A stretch of 64,000 bases of DNA from Limnomonas spitsbergensis. Lineage: Eukaryota; Chlorophyta; Chlorophyceae; Chlamydomonadales. The stretch covers positions 434,001 to 498,000 of the forward strand of contig JAYJMM010000097.1 in the NCBI GenBank assembly GCA_037349105.1, in the 5' to 3' direction. Both the position numbers and the translations under genes were made by a program. The notes beneath the pieces were generated by a model. That model had not been told where the DNA came from and ran no database searches. It saw nothing but the letters and a program-made list of their open reading frames with translations. Of the stretch, positions 1 to 10,235 are shown one piece after another. How positions within the stretch are numbered: the stretch's first letter is position 1; every line of letters starts with the position of its first letter.

Positions 1-566
1 CACTTGCAACAGGGCGGCAGCTGGGAGGCCTGCCTGCGACCAAAAGTTACGTTGGGAGCATTCCTTTTCAGTGTGAAACACCACCGCCACATGGTCATTG
101 GACGCAGCTTGAAATGGTCTGCAACTGTGAAATATGCCTGGGGCCAAACTAACAGGCTTTGGCCATATGCCCCATTGCCCCCTCTGCAGCAGCAACAGGT
201 GCAGTGCACCCACATGGTGACCTCACCCAACCCTCCTGCCAACACACAAAGTTTGCATTGCCTGGCACATTCCCCAAAGGCTATGGATCTTGAAGTTGAT
301 TCTGTAACAACAACGCGTAAAGTGTAATGTAGATTTGGGGCTAGGATGTGTATAGCTAACGCTTACAACCAAACCATAGGCTAAAATAACAACACACCTG
401 CCCCCCACGCCCTGATTAAAGCATAATAGGAGCTCGACTCCTGGCAAAGACTCCCCTCTGCATCAGCAGCAGCAGCAAGTGCACTGCGCCCACACCGCAA
501 CATAATCCATTCCTCCTGCCAACACACCTGTCCCTAAAGCCCAGATCCCATCGAAACAGAGCTCAC
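1..566 (-). other. Partial intron of the ankyrin gene with exon-tail copies
   Basis: The intron follows the exon ending at 567 and runs off the window. Two degraded copies of that exon's tail (Leu-rich, ending in a MLLRRGHFAKE-like stretch) are visible on the minus strand near 430-480 and 180-225. No other gene is seen. Confidence 0.5.
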
Positions 567-704
567 CTCTTTAGCAAAGTGTCCTCTCCGCAGCAGCATG
601 GACAGGCAGCCACATCGCCCATACTGGGCTGCCAGCATAAGCAGGCCTCCCTCGCGGTGTGGTCCGGTCCCTTGGGCAGCCAGCCAATCCAGGAGGGCTT
701 CCAC
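567..704 (-). CDS. Ankyrin-repeat protein, third visible exon (partial gene)
   Basis: This exon encodes 46 residues in phase 0. It starts after a CATCAG acceptor and ends at GCTAAAGAG followed by a GTGAGC donor. The peptide has an ankyrin-helix pattern (GGLLMLAAQYGRCGCLSMLL) preceded by VEALLDWLAAQGTG. It continues in frame from the exon at 2119-2775. Ankyrin repeats are protein-binding scaffolds; the partner is unknown. The gene runs off the left edge, so the C terminus is missing. Confidence 0.75.
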
Positions 705-2118
705 CTGATGTAGGGAAGGGGGGGTCGGCTTGGTTGGCGACCAACAGGCAAAATCTAGACATGCCCTGTTTGGCGAACTTTCAGTTCCCCTAAGCTGACC
801 CCCCCTTATGTAGGGGTCAAAAGTGCATCATACAATAGGACTAGGCGATGGGTGGGGTCTGGTCGCTGCGGGCATCCAGCCAGTACAGGAGGGCTCCCAC
901 ATGCTGGGATAGGGATCAGGCTTGCACTTTCAGATAGAGCTAGACGATGGGTGTAGTCTGGTCGCTGGGGTTATCCAGCCAATCCATGAGGGCTTCCACA
1001 TGCTGGGATAGGGATCAGGCTTGCACTTTTGGATAGGACTAGGCAATGGGTGAGGTCCGGTTGCTGGGGGCATCCAGCCAATCCATGAGGGCTACCACAT
1101 GCTAGGATAGGGATCGGGCATGCACCTTAAGATAGAGCCAGGCGATGGATGGGGTCCGGTCGCTGGGGGCATCCAGCCAATCCATGAGGGCTTCCACATG
1201 CTGGGATAGGGATCAGGCATGCACCTTAAGATAGAGCCAGGCGATGGGTGTGATCTGGTCGCTGGGGGCATCCAGCCAATCCATGAGGGCTACCACATGC
1301 TGGGATAGGGATCAGGCATGCAGTTTTGGATAGAGCCAGATGATGGGTGTGATCTGGTCCCCACAAATAGTCGACCCAACAGAGCTTCCACCTGTAGGGG
1401 GGAGGCTCAGACTTTCACTTTTGAAAAGAGCCAGGAGATAGGTCCAGTGGTCCAGTGGTCCAGTCCCCTTGGCAGCCAACCAGTTTACGAGGGCTTCCAT
1501 CTGAAGGGTTTAGGGTTCAGGGCCTAGGGTTTAGGCCGTAGGGTCAGACTTGACCTGACACTTTTAGATAGAGTCAGACAACATGTGTGGGTCGGTCCAC
1601 TGGGCATCCTGCCAAGCAGGGACGGCTTCCACCTAAAAGTGTGGGAGTCAGACATGCTCCTTCTGAACCCTGTCTGAATCCAGAATTGATCTCAAATGCC
1701 AGATGAATCAGGTAAGAAGCATAGTCAGGCGTGCGCTTTAGATCAAGCCAGACAATGGGCGTGGTCTGGTCTCGGGAGCAGCTAGCCAATGCAGGAGGGG
1801 ATTTTCACCGCTTCCCGCTTTAAAGAACCATCGGGATTGCTTGGACGCCCTCCAAGCACCGATTCCATCTGCCAGGAGGGGAGTCAGACGTGTGCTTTCG
1901 ATCAAGCCAGATAATGGGTGCGTGGTCTGGTCCCCGGGGCGGCCAGCCAGTCCAGCAGGACTCTTCCCTGTTAGGGTAGTGGCCAGACATGCAACATAAG
2001 GGAGCCCAGAGCTTATCGAAGAATCCTGACCGCCCCTAATTATCCCCCCTCTCACCCTATCCACAGCCCCCAGCCTAAGCACAAGCCAGCCTTAAGTATA
2101 TTAAACGGGGGTCCTCAC
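705..2118 (-). repeat. Intron made of about 11 copies of the next exon's start and 3' splice site
   Basis: On the minus strand, units of roughly 95-110 bp each carry a recognisable copy of the beginning of exon 567-704 (GTGGAAGCCCTC..TGGATTGGCTGG). Each copy sits behind an AG or AG-like acceptor. Copies are seen near 845-910, 955-1000, 1060-1100, 1150-1200, 1255-1295, 1360-1400, 1455-1510, 1590-1640, 1750-1800 and 1925-1970. They drift further from the exon sequence with distance from it. Confidence 0.8.
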
Positions 2119-2775
2119 CGTTGTTGTGTGCCCGCTGCTCACTGCATAGTGCAGAGCTGCCTGTCCCGCCGACCCTGCCTCGAGCGTCGCATGAAGGCCC
2201 CAATCCCTGAGGGCTTGCACAATATGAGGGTGACCGTACCGCCCTGCCGCCACCAGCGCCGCACCGCGCCGACAGTCCACGCGGGGCGCGTCCACCGGCC
2301 ATCGCAGCAGCTGCATCATTGTCGCGGCCTGGCCGCCACGGGCTGCAGAGAGGAGAGCCTCGCTGTCCCCACAGTCCGCGCGAGGGGCGTGCTCGTGCCA
2401 CTCCAGCAGCAGCTCTGTCGTGCCGCAATGGCCCGCGCCGGCAGCCGCCACCAGCGCCGCACCGCCCTGACAATTTGCACGGGGAGCGTGTTGGTGCCAT
2501 TGAAGGAGCAGCCCAGCCACTTCGCAGTGCCCTGCTTTGGCCGCCGCCACCAGCGCCGCACCATCCCTGCAGTCAGCCCTGGGTCCAGACGGCCAAAGTA
2601 GCAGCATCTCCACCACTTCTTTTATTCCTCGTAGGGCCGCCTCCTGAAGCGCCTCCTCAACAACGCCTGGCTCCTCTGTGAAAGAGTAACCTGGCAGTGG
2701 GTTGAGCCTGCTGCTATTGCACCGTCTGTGGAAGGTGGCGTCCCGCGCCAGCAGCAGCTCACGGACCAGCTCAGC
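2119..2775 (-). CDS. Ankyrin-repeat protein, second exon
   Basis: This exon has 219 codons, opened by a CCCTAG acceptor and closed by ACAACG followed by a GTGAGG donor, phase 0 at both ends. It holds about five ankyrin-like units, each with an Ala/Leu-rich helix pair (GAALVAAAKAGHCEVAGLLL, then ALLSAARGG, ALVAAGRYGHPHIVQAL and ALHYAVSSGHTTT). These follow an N-terminal AELVRELLLARDATF. It is expected to be a soluble protein-interaction domain. Confidence 0.85.
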
Positions 2776-2896
2776 CTAGGGTAGAGGTGGAGGGGTGGCC
2801 AGGTACAGGGGATAGATCACATCAGAATGCGGTTATCGATTTCAGATTTCGGTAAAAAAAATACTCTTCATTCATCTTTAGCATCGGGCGCTAAAG

Positions 2897-3379
2897 GAAA
2901 CTCATGTACTGGCGTACTGACACTCATGTACTGGCGTACTGGCACTCATGTACTGGCGTACTGGCACTCATGTACTGGCGTACTGGCACTCATGTACTGG
3001 CGCACTGGCACTCATGTACTGGCGTACTGGCACTCATGTACTGGCGTACTGGCACTCATGTACTGGCGTACTGGCACTCATGTACTGGCGTACTGGCACT
3101 CATGTACTGGCGTACTGGCACTCATGTACTGGCGTACTGGCACTCATGTACTGGCGTACTGGCACTCATGTACTGGCATACTGGCACTCATGTACTGGCG
3201 TACTGGCACTCATGTACTGGCGTACTGGCACTCATGTACTGGCGTACTGGCACTCATGTACTGGCGTACTGGCACTCATGTACTGGCGTACTGGCACTCA
3301 TGTACTGGCGTACTGGCACTCATGTACTGGCGTACTGGCACTCATGTACTGGCGTACTGGCACTCATGTACTGGCACTC
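2897..3379 (+). repeat. 22-bp minisatellite, about 22 copies
   Basis: Near-perfect tandem units (ACTCATGTACTGGCGTACTG plus GC), with only a few substitutions. The unit is 22 bp and lacks stops on the plus strand, so all three plus frames stay open and give artificial ORFs. It lies inside the large first intron of the ankyrin gene. Confidence 0.95.
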
Positions 3380-3403
3380 ACGTTTTGTATATCGGTATAT
3401 AGA

Positions 3404-3840
3404 CAGTGTTGGGTGATGACGGCGTAAGAGGGAATTGGGTGTAAGAACTACGGTGCAATTCCGCCGTAAACCACCGCAGAAAATAAAGCTCTGACGGCTT
3501 TCCAAACTGAATAGTGTGGATCCCCTCCCGTGTGAACATAAGGCTGTCATTTACAATTTAATGCATGTAATTTTACAGTCATACACCTGTAATTTACGGG
3601 TTGACGGTTTATGCCTCTGAGATAACAATAATATACCGCTTCCAAAATCACCGTAATTGCACCGTCCGTGAAATCTGGCCTGTAATCCAGCCTCCGAGCC
3701 TTTCTACCAACGTAAATCCGGAACCACCTCTCGACCACGCCCACCCCCGGCAGGCCGTAGGCGACGTATCTTATTTACACCGTAATTACACCGTAAAAGA
3801 GCACCGTAACTACACCGTAACCGTACATCGCCCAACACTG
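3404..3840. mobile_element. Non-autonomous hAT-like MITE (437 bp)
   Basis: The ends are inverted copies. The left end reads CAGTGTTGGGTGATG and the right end, reversed, CAGTGTTGGGCGATG, followed by further imperfect ACGG/TTACGGTGTA similarity. The CAGTG end and size suit a hAT-type MITE. Flanking 8-mers (TATATAGA and TACTGATA) match poorly, so a target duplication is not secured. No transposase frame is inside. Confidence 0.6.
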
Positions 3841-4596
3841 TACTGATACCGTGATCACCAGCCCTCCACACCATTACTCCATCTCCGCCAACCCTTGTTG
3901 CGTGTTGTCGGTTATGTTGTCGGTTATGTTTCGGTTCATGTCGCTGGTTTCCTATGTGACAAAAACAGGCTACCTTCGTCGCGGGGTCATACCCTCCATG
4001 AAGAAGCCTTATATAGTGAATATGAAAAATATCATGTACAATAGCATATGAACAGTATCTGACCCCATCCTAAGCAGGTGTCAAATAATGTCAGTCTGCG
4101 TCGTTCAATAGCACATACACAAACGCAGCAAGACGGTACCTTTTACTCCCACCACCGCCAGGTAATATGAGTTTAAGCTAGAGACATGTGGAATACGCAA
4201 GGAAATACTTCTTGTTCAACAACAAATTAGAAGGAAAGATCTCGCATGATGACCTTTCTTGTACGCGCTCACTGCAGGGTTTCATGACACATCACAGATA
4301 CTACGGACGATCGTTCTCTTCACAATCAGGGTTTCCTCCTTATACTCAGGGTTCGGCGACGAATGGGTCAGGCTCGCTTTCGGCAATAGAGCGTCACAGA
4401 AGGAGACTATGCCAATGCCCAAAAGTCTTTGCAATTCAAGCATATACGTACAGAAACGGGCCCACACTTTGCAGAGGTGGACACAGCTACGTGAAAGCAT
4501 ATAAGCCCGTAGGGTATGAACAAACCCCTCCACATCAACTACTTCGATGACTCGCCCTCCCCCCCCAGCCCCCCCGTACGCATCTTCCCCTCTCAC
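3841..4596 (-). other. Unique part of ankyrin intron 1
   Basis: Moderate-GC sequence with no convincing coding signal or repeat array. It ends at the donor GTGAGA of the exon at 4597-5214. Confidence 0.4.
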
Positions 4597-5214
4597 CACC
4601 TTCACCACTCTGCTGGTGCATGCCACAGCTCTCAGCAGCGCCGCGTCCATGCCATGCGCATCCACCAACATGGCAGCCAGCAAGGCAGGGCAGCCATGCA
4701 TGCAATCCCGCCACCCCTTCTGCACATTCCAAGCAGCAACGCTCATGGTGAAACGGCCGCTGCCTGTCATGGCACTGGCAACCTGCCAAGGCTGGTGCAT
4801 CATGGTATCAGTATCAGCTGTTGCTGCCAGTGTGTCAGTGAGAGAGCAGGCTTGAAGCTGATAGGTATCCCTCCGAGGCTGTTTTAGGGGTTCCTTCCAT
4901 GAGGCTGCATCATCACCAGCAGCAGCGGCCGTGGAGTGTGAGCAGGCTGCTGTAAGCTGACGATTGCCGCCAGCAGGCTGTTTTGTGGTGTCCCTCCTTG
5001 ATGCTGGCCGCCATGACCCGGCACAGCTGAGAATGCATGCTAGTAGATGCTGGTCCAGGCTATGGAAGCCAGCTGGGGTTGGTGCTTCTGCACCTGCTGC
5101 TGTTGTCGTTGCTGTACGTGGTCCTGTTGCTGTCCGTGTTGCTGCTGGTGTTGCTGGGATGGCAGGTGCTGCCTGCTGCTTAGTCCCCCAGCTTGAAGCT
5201 GTTGCTGATGCCAT
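4597..5214 (-). CDS. Ankyrin-repeat protein, probable first exon with possible F-box-like start
   Basis: The frame runs 206 codons from an ATG at 5214 (MASATASSWGTKQQ) to a GTGAGA donor after GTGAAGGTG, in phase 0 with the next exon. The N terminus is Ala/Thr/Gln-rich. The segment SLDQHLLACILSCAG resembles an F-box first helix. Near the end, WRDCMHGCPALLAAML and DAALLRAVACTSRVVKV lead into AELVRELLL of the second exon. The frame is open upstream of the ATG without another ATG, so the start is the best guess, not proven. The F-box call is inference. Confidence 0.6.
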
Positions 5215-6540
5215 TGATGTCGCTGGCTCACGCACTACGCTCCTTATTGGATCACAATCAGATTTTCCACAAAGAAAACGCAACAATGCAGCGTCTCTTT
5301 AAGTTGCGAGTGTTCTTTGACATGCTTGCTTCGGGACGACAGATTATGGATGGGCTGCTGCTTGCTGCTCGAAGGCAAAGCCTTTAGACAAGGCCGTAAA
5401 GGACCTTGGATTTACTGCGCTTCCAAATTTTACGTTAGATCATCGACATTATTCTTAAAATGGATCACTCGTCGCTGCAGTACAGTGCACATGGCCAGAT
5501 TCTCGGGTGGTGGGTTCGAATTTGAAGCCCTAGCCCGCCCCAAGCAGCCCCACCCGCTGTACCTGCGAAAAAGTGAAAAACGGTCGTCGATGACGTGGCT
5601 GCCTTTATTTCGGCTGAGTATAATCTGTTCATCATGCCTTCATAGGCTGTGATTCCATTGGAGTTTGAGGTGAGCAGTCGGGCAGGTCGGTTTGTTCGGT
5701 CCGCGCCAGGTTTTGGTCTAGAGTGGAGACGACATCAGAAAACACGTCATGTCTTTTCAATTTTCCTTTGCATATCCGGGCGGCCGATTCGCATTCAAGA
5801 ACATTCGCTGGCAAGGAACATCGAAATATCGGCACATTCCTTGGTAGTTGTAGGGTCGCGTTTATTGCGGTGCTGTAAAACGGATCCCGCTGTCGGCTTG
5901 TCCATGTGTACGTAGTAACATTCGCGCAGCTGGCAACGGTTTTTGAAAAATCTGCAGGATGAACTGGTGGATCAAAGCAATCAGGGTTTCTTACGTACAC
6001 GATGGCTTCAATTCGATTCGGTCGCTCATGCTGCAACGAAACGCCGATGTAGAAAATCGAGCATGGGCCAACTAACAAAGGTGATGCATCACCTTTGTTA
6101 GTAGGCCCATGTGAATGGTGAGCACTCTAGTACTGCCACCCCCCGGCTCCTCAGCAAGTTCTCCAGCTGTGTCATTGCCAGGCCACGCAGCCGGGCGTCA
6201 TTAGTAGCGACGGTCAAGTGTTCAGTAGACATGCCGTTGCAGCTGAAAGCATCCAGCATAGCAGAGGCCATCAGGCCATGGGCGATTGGGCGTGAAGCCA
6301 GCATTTGACGTTTGGCACAGTGTTGGGGCTAGGATAGCTAGGAGCCGGATGCCAGTGGGCATAGTGCCCAGGATGGTGTCATCTGTGTCTTGGAAATTCC
6401 GCTGACCCTCTGGCTGTTCATGGCTCGTGTGGGGGACAGCAAGGGCATCAGCAATTCAGCATGGGTTCCATGCACATTCTTATAACGACATCCAGCATTT
6501 CCCAGCATGTTCCATATAATATAACATTTTAGAAGTTGCC
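5215..6540. other. Intergenic region, no secure gene
   Basis: Mostly non-repetitive. The minus strand has a 68-codon ATG frame at 6098-6304 (begins MLASRPIAHGLMASA) and an open stretch at 5632-6078 that lacks an ATG start. Neither resembles a family I know. The upstream part should hold the promoter of the ankyrin gene, but I cannot point to an element. Confidence 0.35.
6062..6111. repeat. Near-perfect 50-bp palindrome
   Basis: Two 25-nt arms with no spacer, centred on GATGCATC at 6086/6087. There is one mismatched pair (GGCCAACT on the left, AGTAGGCC on the right). It could form a cruciform or be the fused ends of an inverted repeat element. Confidence 0.9.
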
Positions 6541-7350
6541 AAAAATACCCCGGCAGTTTCCTTTCTGTGGACTGCCCTGCCTCCTGCCCTGCCTCCTGCC
6601 CTGTCTCCTGTCCTGCCTGGCTGCCTCCTGCCCTGACTCCTGTCCTGCCTCCTGCCCTGCCTCCAGCCCTGTCTCCTATCCTGCCTCCTGCCCTGCCTCC
6701 AGCCCTGTCTCCTATCCTGCCTCCTGCCCTGTCTCCTGTCCTGCCTCCTGCCCTGCCTCCAGCCCTGACTCCTGTCCTGCCTCCTGCCCTGCCTCCAGCC
6801 CTGTCTCCTATCCTGCCTCCTGCCCTGTCTCCTGTCCTGCCTCCTGTCCTGCCTCTAGCCCTGTCTCCTGTCCTGCCTCCTGCCCTGCCTCCAGCCCTGT
6901 CTCCTGTCCTGCCTCCTGCCCTGTCTCCTGTCCTGACTCCTGTCCTGCCTCTAGCCCTGTCTCCTGTCCTGCCTCCTGCCATGTCTCCCTGTCCTGCCTC
7001 CTGTCGTACTTCCTGCCCTGCCTCCTGCCCTGCCTCCTGTCCTACCCCCTGCCCTGCATCCTGCCCTGCCACCCGGCCTGCCTCCTGTCCTGCTTCCTGC
7101 CCTGCCTCCTACCCTGCCTCATTCCCTGCCTCCTACCCTGCCTCCTGTCCTGCCTCCTTCCCTGCCTCCTGTCCTGCCTCCTTCCCTGCCTCCTTCCCTG
7201 CCTCCTTCCCTGCCTCCTTTCCTGCCTCCTTCCCTGCCTCCTTTCCTGCCTCCTTCCCTGCCTTCTTTCCTGTCTCCTGCCCTTCCTTCTGCCCTGCTCC
7301 TGTCCTACCTCCTGCCGCACCTCCTGCCCTGCCTTCTGCCCTGCCCCCTT
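6541..7350. repeat. CCTGCCTCCTG-type minisatellite, about 0.8 kb
   Basis: Tandem 12-15-bp units built from CCTGCCTCCTGC with CCTGTCTCC, CCTGACTCC and CCTCCTTCC variants. Variants are grouped: TCTCC types on the left, CTTCC types at 7140-7270. The strand asymmetry is complete, with C/T on the plus strand. Open frames through it on both strands are by-products of the repeat. Confidence 0.92.
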
Positions 7351-7479
7351 TCCAGGAAAACAGGATGAGGCATGGCAGAAAGGCACAGAAGCGGCTGACG
7401 CGCAACAATAGTGCTTGTTGGATGCTGCATGCTTGGGGCGGCAGCTGTTAGTCGAGGTATTGCAACAGGTCCAATCACG

Positions 7480-8250
7480 ACAGGCAATGGAAGTGCAGCA
7501 GCAACAGCAACAGGTGCAACAACAGCAACAGCAGCAGCTGGCTGCCTTACAGCATCAGCAACAGGCGGGTCAGCGGGTGCCTGGCCACAACTGCAGCTGG
7601 CTGCCCGGCAGTAGAAGCAGCAAGAGCAGCAGCAGCAGCTGGCAGATGCATCACCGCAGCCGCAGCTGGCTGCCCGGCAGCAGCAGCAACAGCAGCAGGC
7701 TGTAGCCTCGCATCAGCCACAGTTGGCTGCCTGGCAGCAGCAGCAACTGGAGCAGCAGCAGGCAGGTGCCTCGCAACAACAGCAGTTGGCTGACTGGCAG
7801 CAGCAGATAGCTGCATGAAAGCAGCAACAGCAACAGCAGACAGGAGCCTCGCAACCACCGCTACTGGCTGCCCAGCAGCAACAGACAGGAATCTCGCTAC
7901 AGCAGCAGCTGGCTCCCTGGCAGCAGCAGCAGCAACAACATGCTGCCCGGCAGCAGCAGCAGCAACAACATGCTGCCCGGCAGCAGCAGCAGCAACAACA
8001 TGCTGCCCGGCAGCAGCAGCAGCAGCAACAACATGCTGCCCGGCAGCAGCAGCAGCAACAACAGGCTGCCCGGCAGCAGCAGCAGCAACAACAGGCTGCC
8101 CGGCAGCAGCAGCCGCAGCAACAACAGGCTGCCCGGCGGCAGCAGCAGCAACAGCAGCCAAGAGCCTCGCCGCAGCAGCAGCTGGCTCCCTGGCAGGAGC
8201 AGCAGCAGCAGCAGCAACAAGCATGTGCCTCGCATCAGCCACAACTGGCT
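7480..8250 (+). repeat. CAG/CAA-rich tandem repeat region
   Basis: Repeats of CAGCAGCAGCAACAA blocks joined by GCTGCCCGG or GCTGGCTCC segments. Read on the plus strand they give Gln tracts separated by AARQ, LAPWQ or GASQ spacers. The best-preserved part is 7915-8150 with a 33-36-bp period. The minus strand gives poly-Ala or poly-Leu shadows. Confidence 0.9.
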
Positions 8251-8709
8251 GCCCGGCAGCAACAGACAGGAGACCCGCGTTTTGCATCAGCCACACATTC
8301 GTTGTGTTCACTAGATGAGCAGCTGCCTGGCGACCTGGCGGGTGGAGTTTCCAGACACAGCAACAAGGGTGGCGACCCCCTCTTGTGTCCCGTTGCTGGT
8401 TGCACTGCAAGGTCATACGGCTCTCAGGAGTGCCGCTCGTGCTGTGCGGAGCACTGCCGGAATCGCGGTCAATGTGGGACAGCCAAGCACCAGCTCCCAA
8501 AGATGCCCCAAAGTGTCCTCTGGCTCTGGGGTCCCCCTCCTCATCATGACCACTTTGAGCTCTTCTGCGACGGCGAGTCAGCAATGTCTGGAGGCAGCAG
8601 GAATCAGCAACCCAAGGCCGGCATGGACGTCCGGGATGCCATCAAAAGATCAACTCCTCGCTGCCCACACGGCTTCTGCAAACGCGTCTTGGGTCCAATT
8701 CATGTCTAG
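7819..8709 (+). CDS. Gln-rich protein with C-terminal Cys/His cluster (partial, possibly a pseudogene)
   Basis: The frame is open for 296 codons to a TAG at 8707-8709. It begins with Gln-rich repeats, then has a non-repetitive 135-residue tail. The tail carries CPVAGC, then ECRSCCAEHC, then GQC and KH, in a spacing typical of a small zinc-binding module. No function is recognised; similar modules occur in proteins of mobile elements, which is only a hint. In the same frame upstream, CAG codons have become stops: TAG at about 7609 and TGA at 7816. No ATG opens the intact part. Either introns remove these stops or the gene is broken. Confidence 0.4.
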   Translation, partial: KQQQQQQTGASQPPLLAAQQQQTGISLQQQLAPWQQQQQQHAARQQQQQQHAARQQQQQQHAARQQQQQQQHAARQQQQQQQAARQQQQQQQAARQQQPQQQQAARRQQQQQQPRASPQQQLAPWQEQQQQQQQACASHQPQLAARQQQTGDPRFASATHSLCSLDEQLPGDLAGGVSRHSNKGGDPLLCPVAGCTARSYGSQECRSCCAEHCRNRGQCGTAKHQLPKMPQSVLWLWGPPPHHDHFELFCDGESAMSGGSRNQQPKAGMDVRDAIKRSTPRCPHGFCKRVLGPIHV

Positions 8710-10235
8710 GGTGCCCTATGACGTAGTGACAAACGGGATGGTGAGCTGGCGTTCCAAAAGCCTGGTGTGCATGCAGGCACTATTGTGGCAAACGCTGACT
8801 CCTTGCTTTTGTATGTTTTGGGCCATCTTTTCTGCAATGAAGGATTCATTCCTGCGCTACCTACTCACTATATATGATGCTCCGCTGGACTACAATTTCC
8901 ACAAATGCCTGCTGGGGACACCTGGCATTCAGCTGGCCATGGCCTCCTGTTACCTCATAGACACAACCTGCTGTTAACTCCGATTTTTGTGGGCACTTCA
9001 CATGCATTTAATGTGACCTTCCGCTGCAGTGAATTTTGTAAAGAATTTCAGAACTTGTCTAAAGTCACATTTGGCCGATTTGGGTACATGCTACTGGTTG
9101 CGTACAACCTACCGGTAATTGTCCCATGCATAAAGTTTTCGAATGTTATGTTCAACTGGAATATCCACAATCTTGGTCAGGCCCCAGACCTTGAACCACC
9201 AGAGCCACACGCTCGCTGGCCCCGACAAGGTGTCCAGCTGAGCGGAACTTGTCTAACGTAGATTGTGGAACAAGATGGCAGAATCAAGCTGAAAATTTTT
9301 GACACACATCGCTGACCAGACACTTCTGGCAAAGGATCGGTTGCAATAGTGCCAGGCTTCAGGGGAGCTGCATGAGGTGCATGGTCATGTGACAACATTG
9401 GAGGTTGGAATCCAAGGGTACGGTATGTTATCTACGAGATTGACTTCGCAAGTTATGCCCAGCAACGGAAGGGGTCAGGCGTAACAATGAATTCAATTAT
9501 GAAGCTGCAGACGCGCTTGAAATAAAAGCTGAATCGCGATTCTGTCAACCGAGTTTGGAGCTGAGTTGTCACAATATCGAGCTGAGTTGGCTAGCGCGAC
9601 GCTATACAAGCGCGACTCGTGTGACACGCGGTTGCGTTAGGGTTGATCAGAGGGCGAGATTGTGCCAGCCTGGCGCAAGGGGCTAGGATTGGCTAGGATA
9701 CTGCCAGCGTGGCTTCTAGTCACATAATTTCCTGCTGCAACCTCATATCTCCGAAACCCTGAAACCCAGAGGTACAACATCCTGCCTCCAGAAGCGGCCA
9801 CCGTGGCACTAAAATTACTACAGCGTGTATGCTACCACTGACGATGGCATGGCTCATGCGTTGCTTCCGGCCTGATAGTGAGCTACAGCCTGCTGCTGCT
9901 TGGAGACCAGTCCCCGTGTCTACATGCGCCAACACCAATGATGTCAGCGCACAGGTGAGATGCGCATTTGACAGCTTAGGGAAGGTTGCTCAGGAACTAA
10001 GCGTTGGACAGCTGAGGACGCGCAGGGAGGTGCACATTGAACATCCAAAAGAAGAGTGCGCGATCGTAAAGGACGTTTCGAGGCATGAACCCTGAGGCCG
10101 ATATACAGGGTCTCATATCGTGTCTCGACGTCAGTGTTGAATGCGATAGGGTCAAAGCGCATTGACTTGTTGAGATAGATCGACATGTCAATACGCATGG
10201 GATAGGCATATTGACTTGTCGATCTGCAAGCTATT
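8710..10235. other. Unresolved region between two plus-strand frames
   Basis: Only short frames, for example plus 9829-10095 and plus 8905-9261. They may be exons, but I cannot join them with confidence. No tandem repeat arrays are present. Confidence 0.3.

Noticed and set aside
2897..3379. CRISPR-like look of a regular direct-repeat array
   Set aside because: There are no spacers: units follow head to tail. The window is eukaryotic. The same holds for the 32-, 46-, 48- and 51-bp arrays.
5632..6078. Minus-strand open stretch of 148 codons
   Set aside because: No ATG start, no recognised motif and no matching splice partner; kept only as a note in the intergenic entry.
6338..7451. Frames through the CCTGCCTCCTG array on both strands
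   Set aside because: Gly/Arg/Ala or Pro/Cys/Ala/Ser repeats only; their short unique ends show no family.
7547..8584. 345-codon minus-strand frame rich in Ala
   Set aside because: It is the complement of CAG/CAA repeats; the plus strand has the non-repetitive Cys/His tail in frame, so plus is the better choice.
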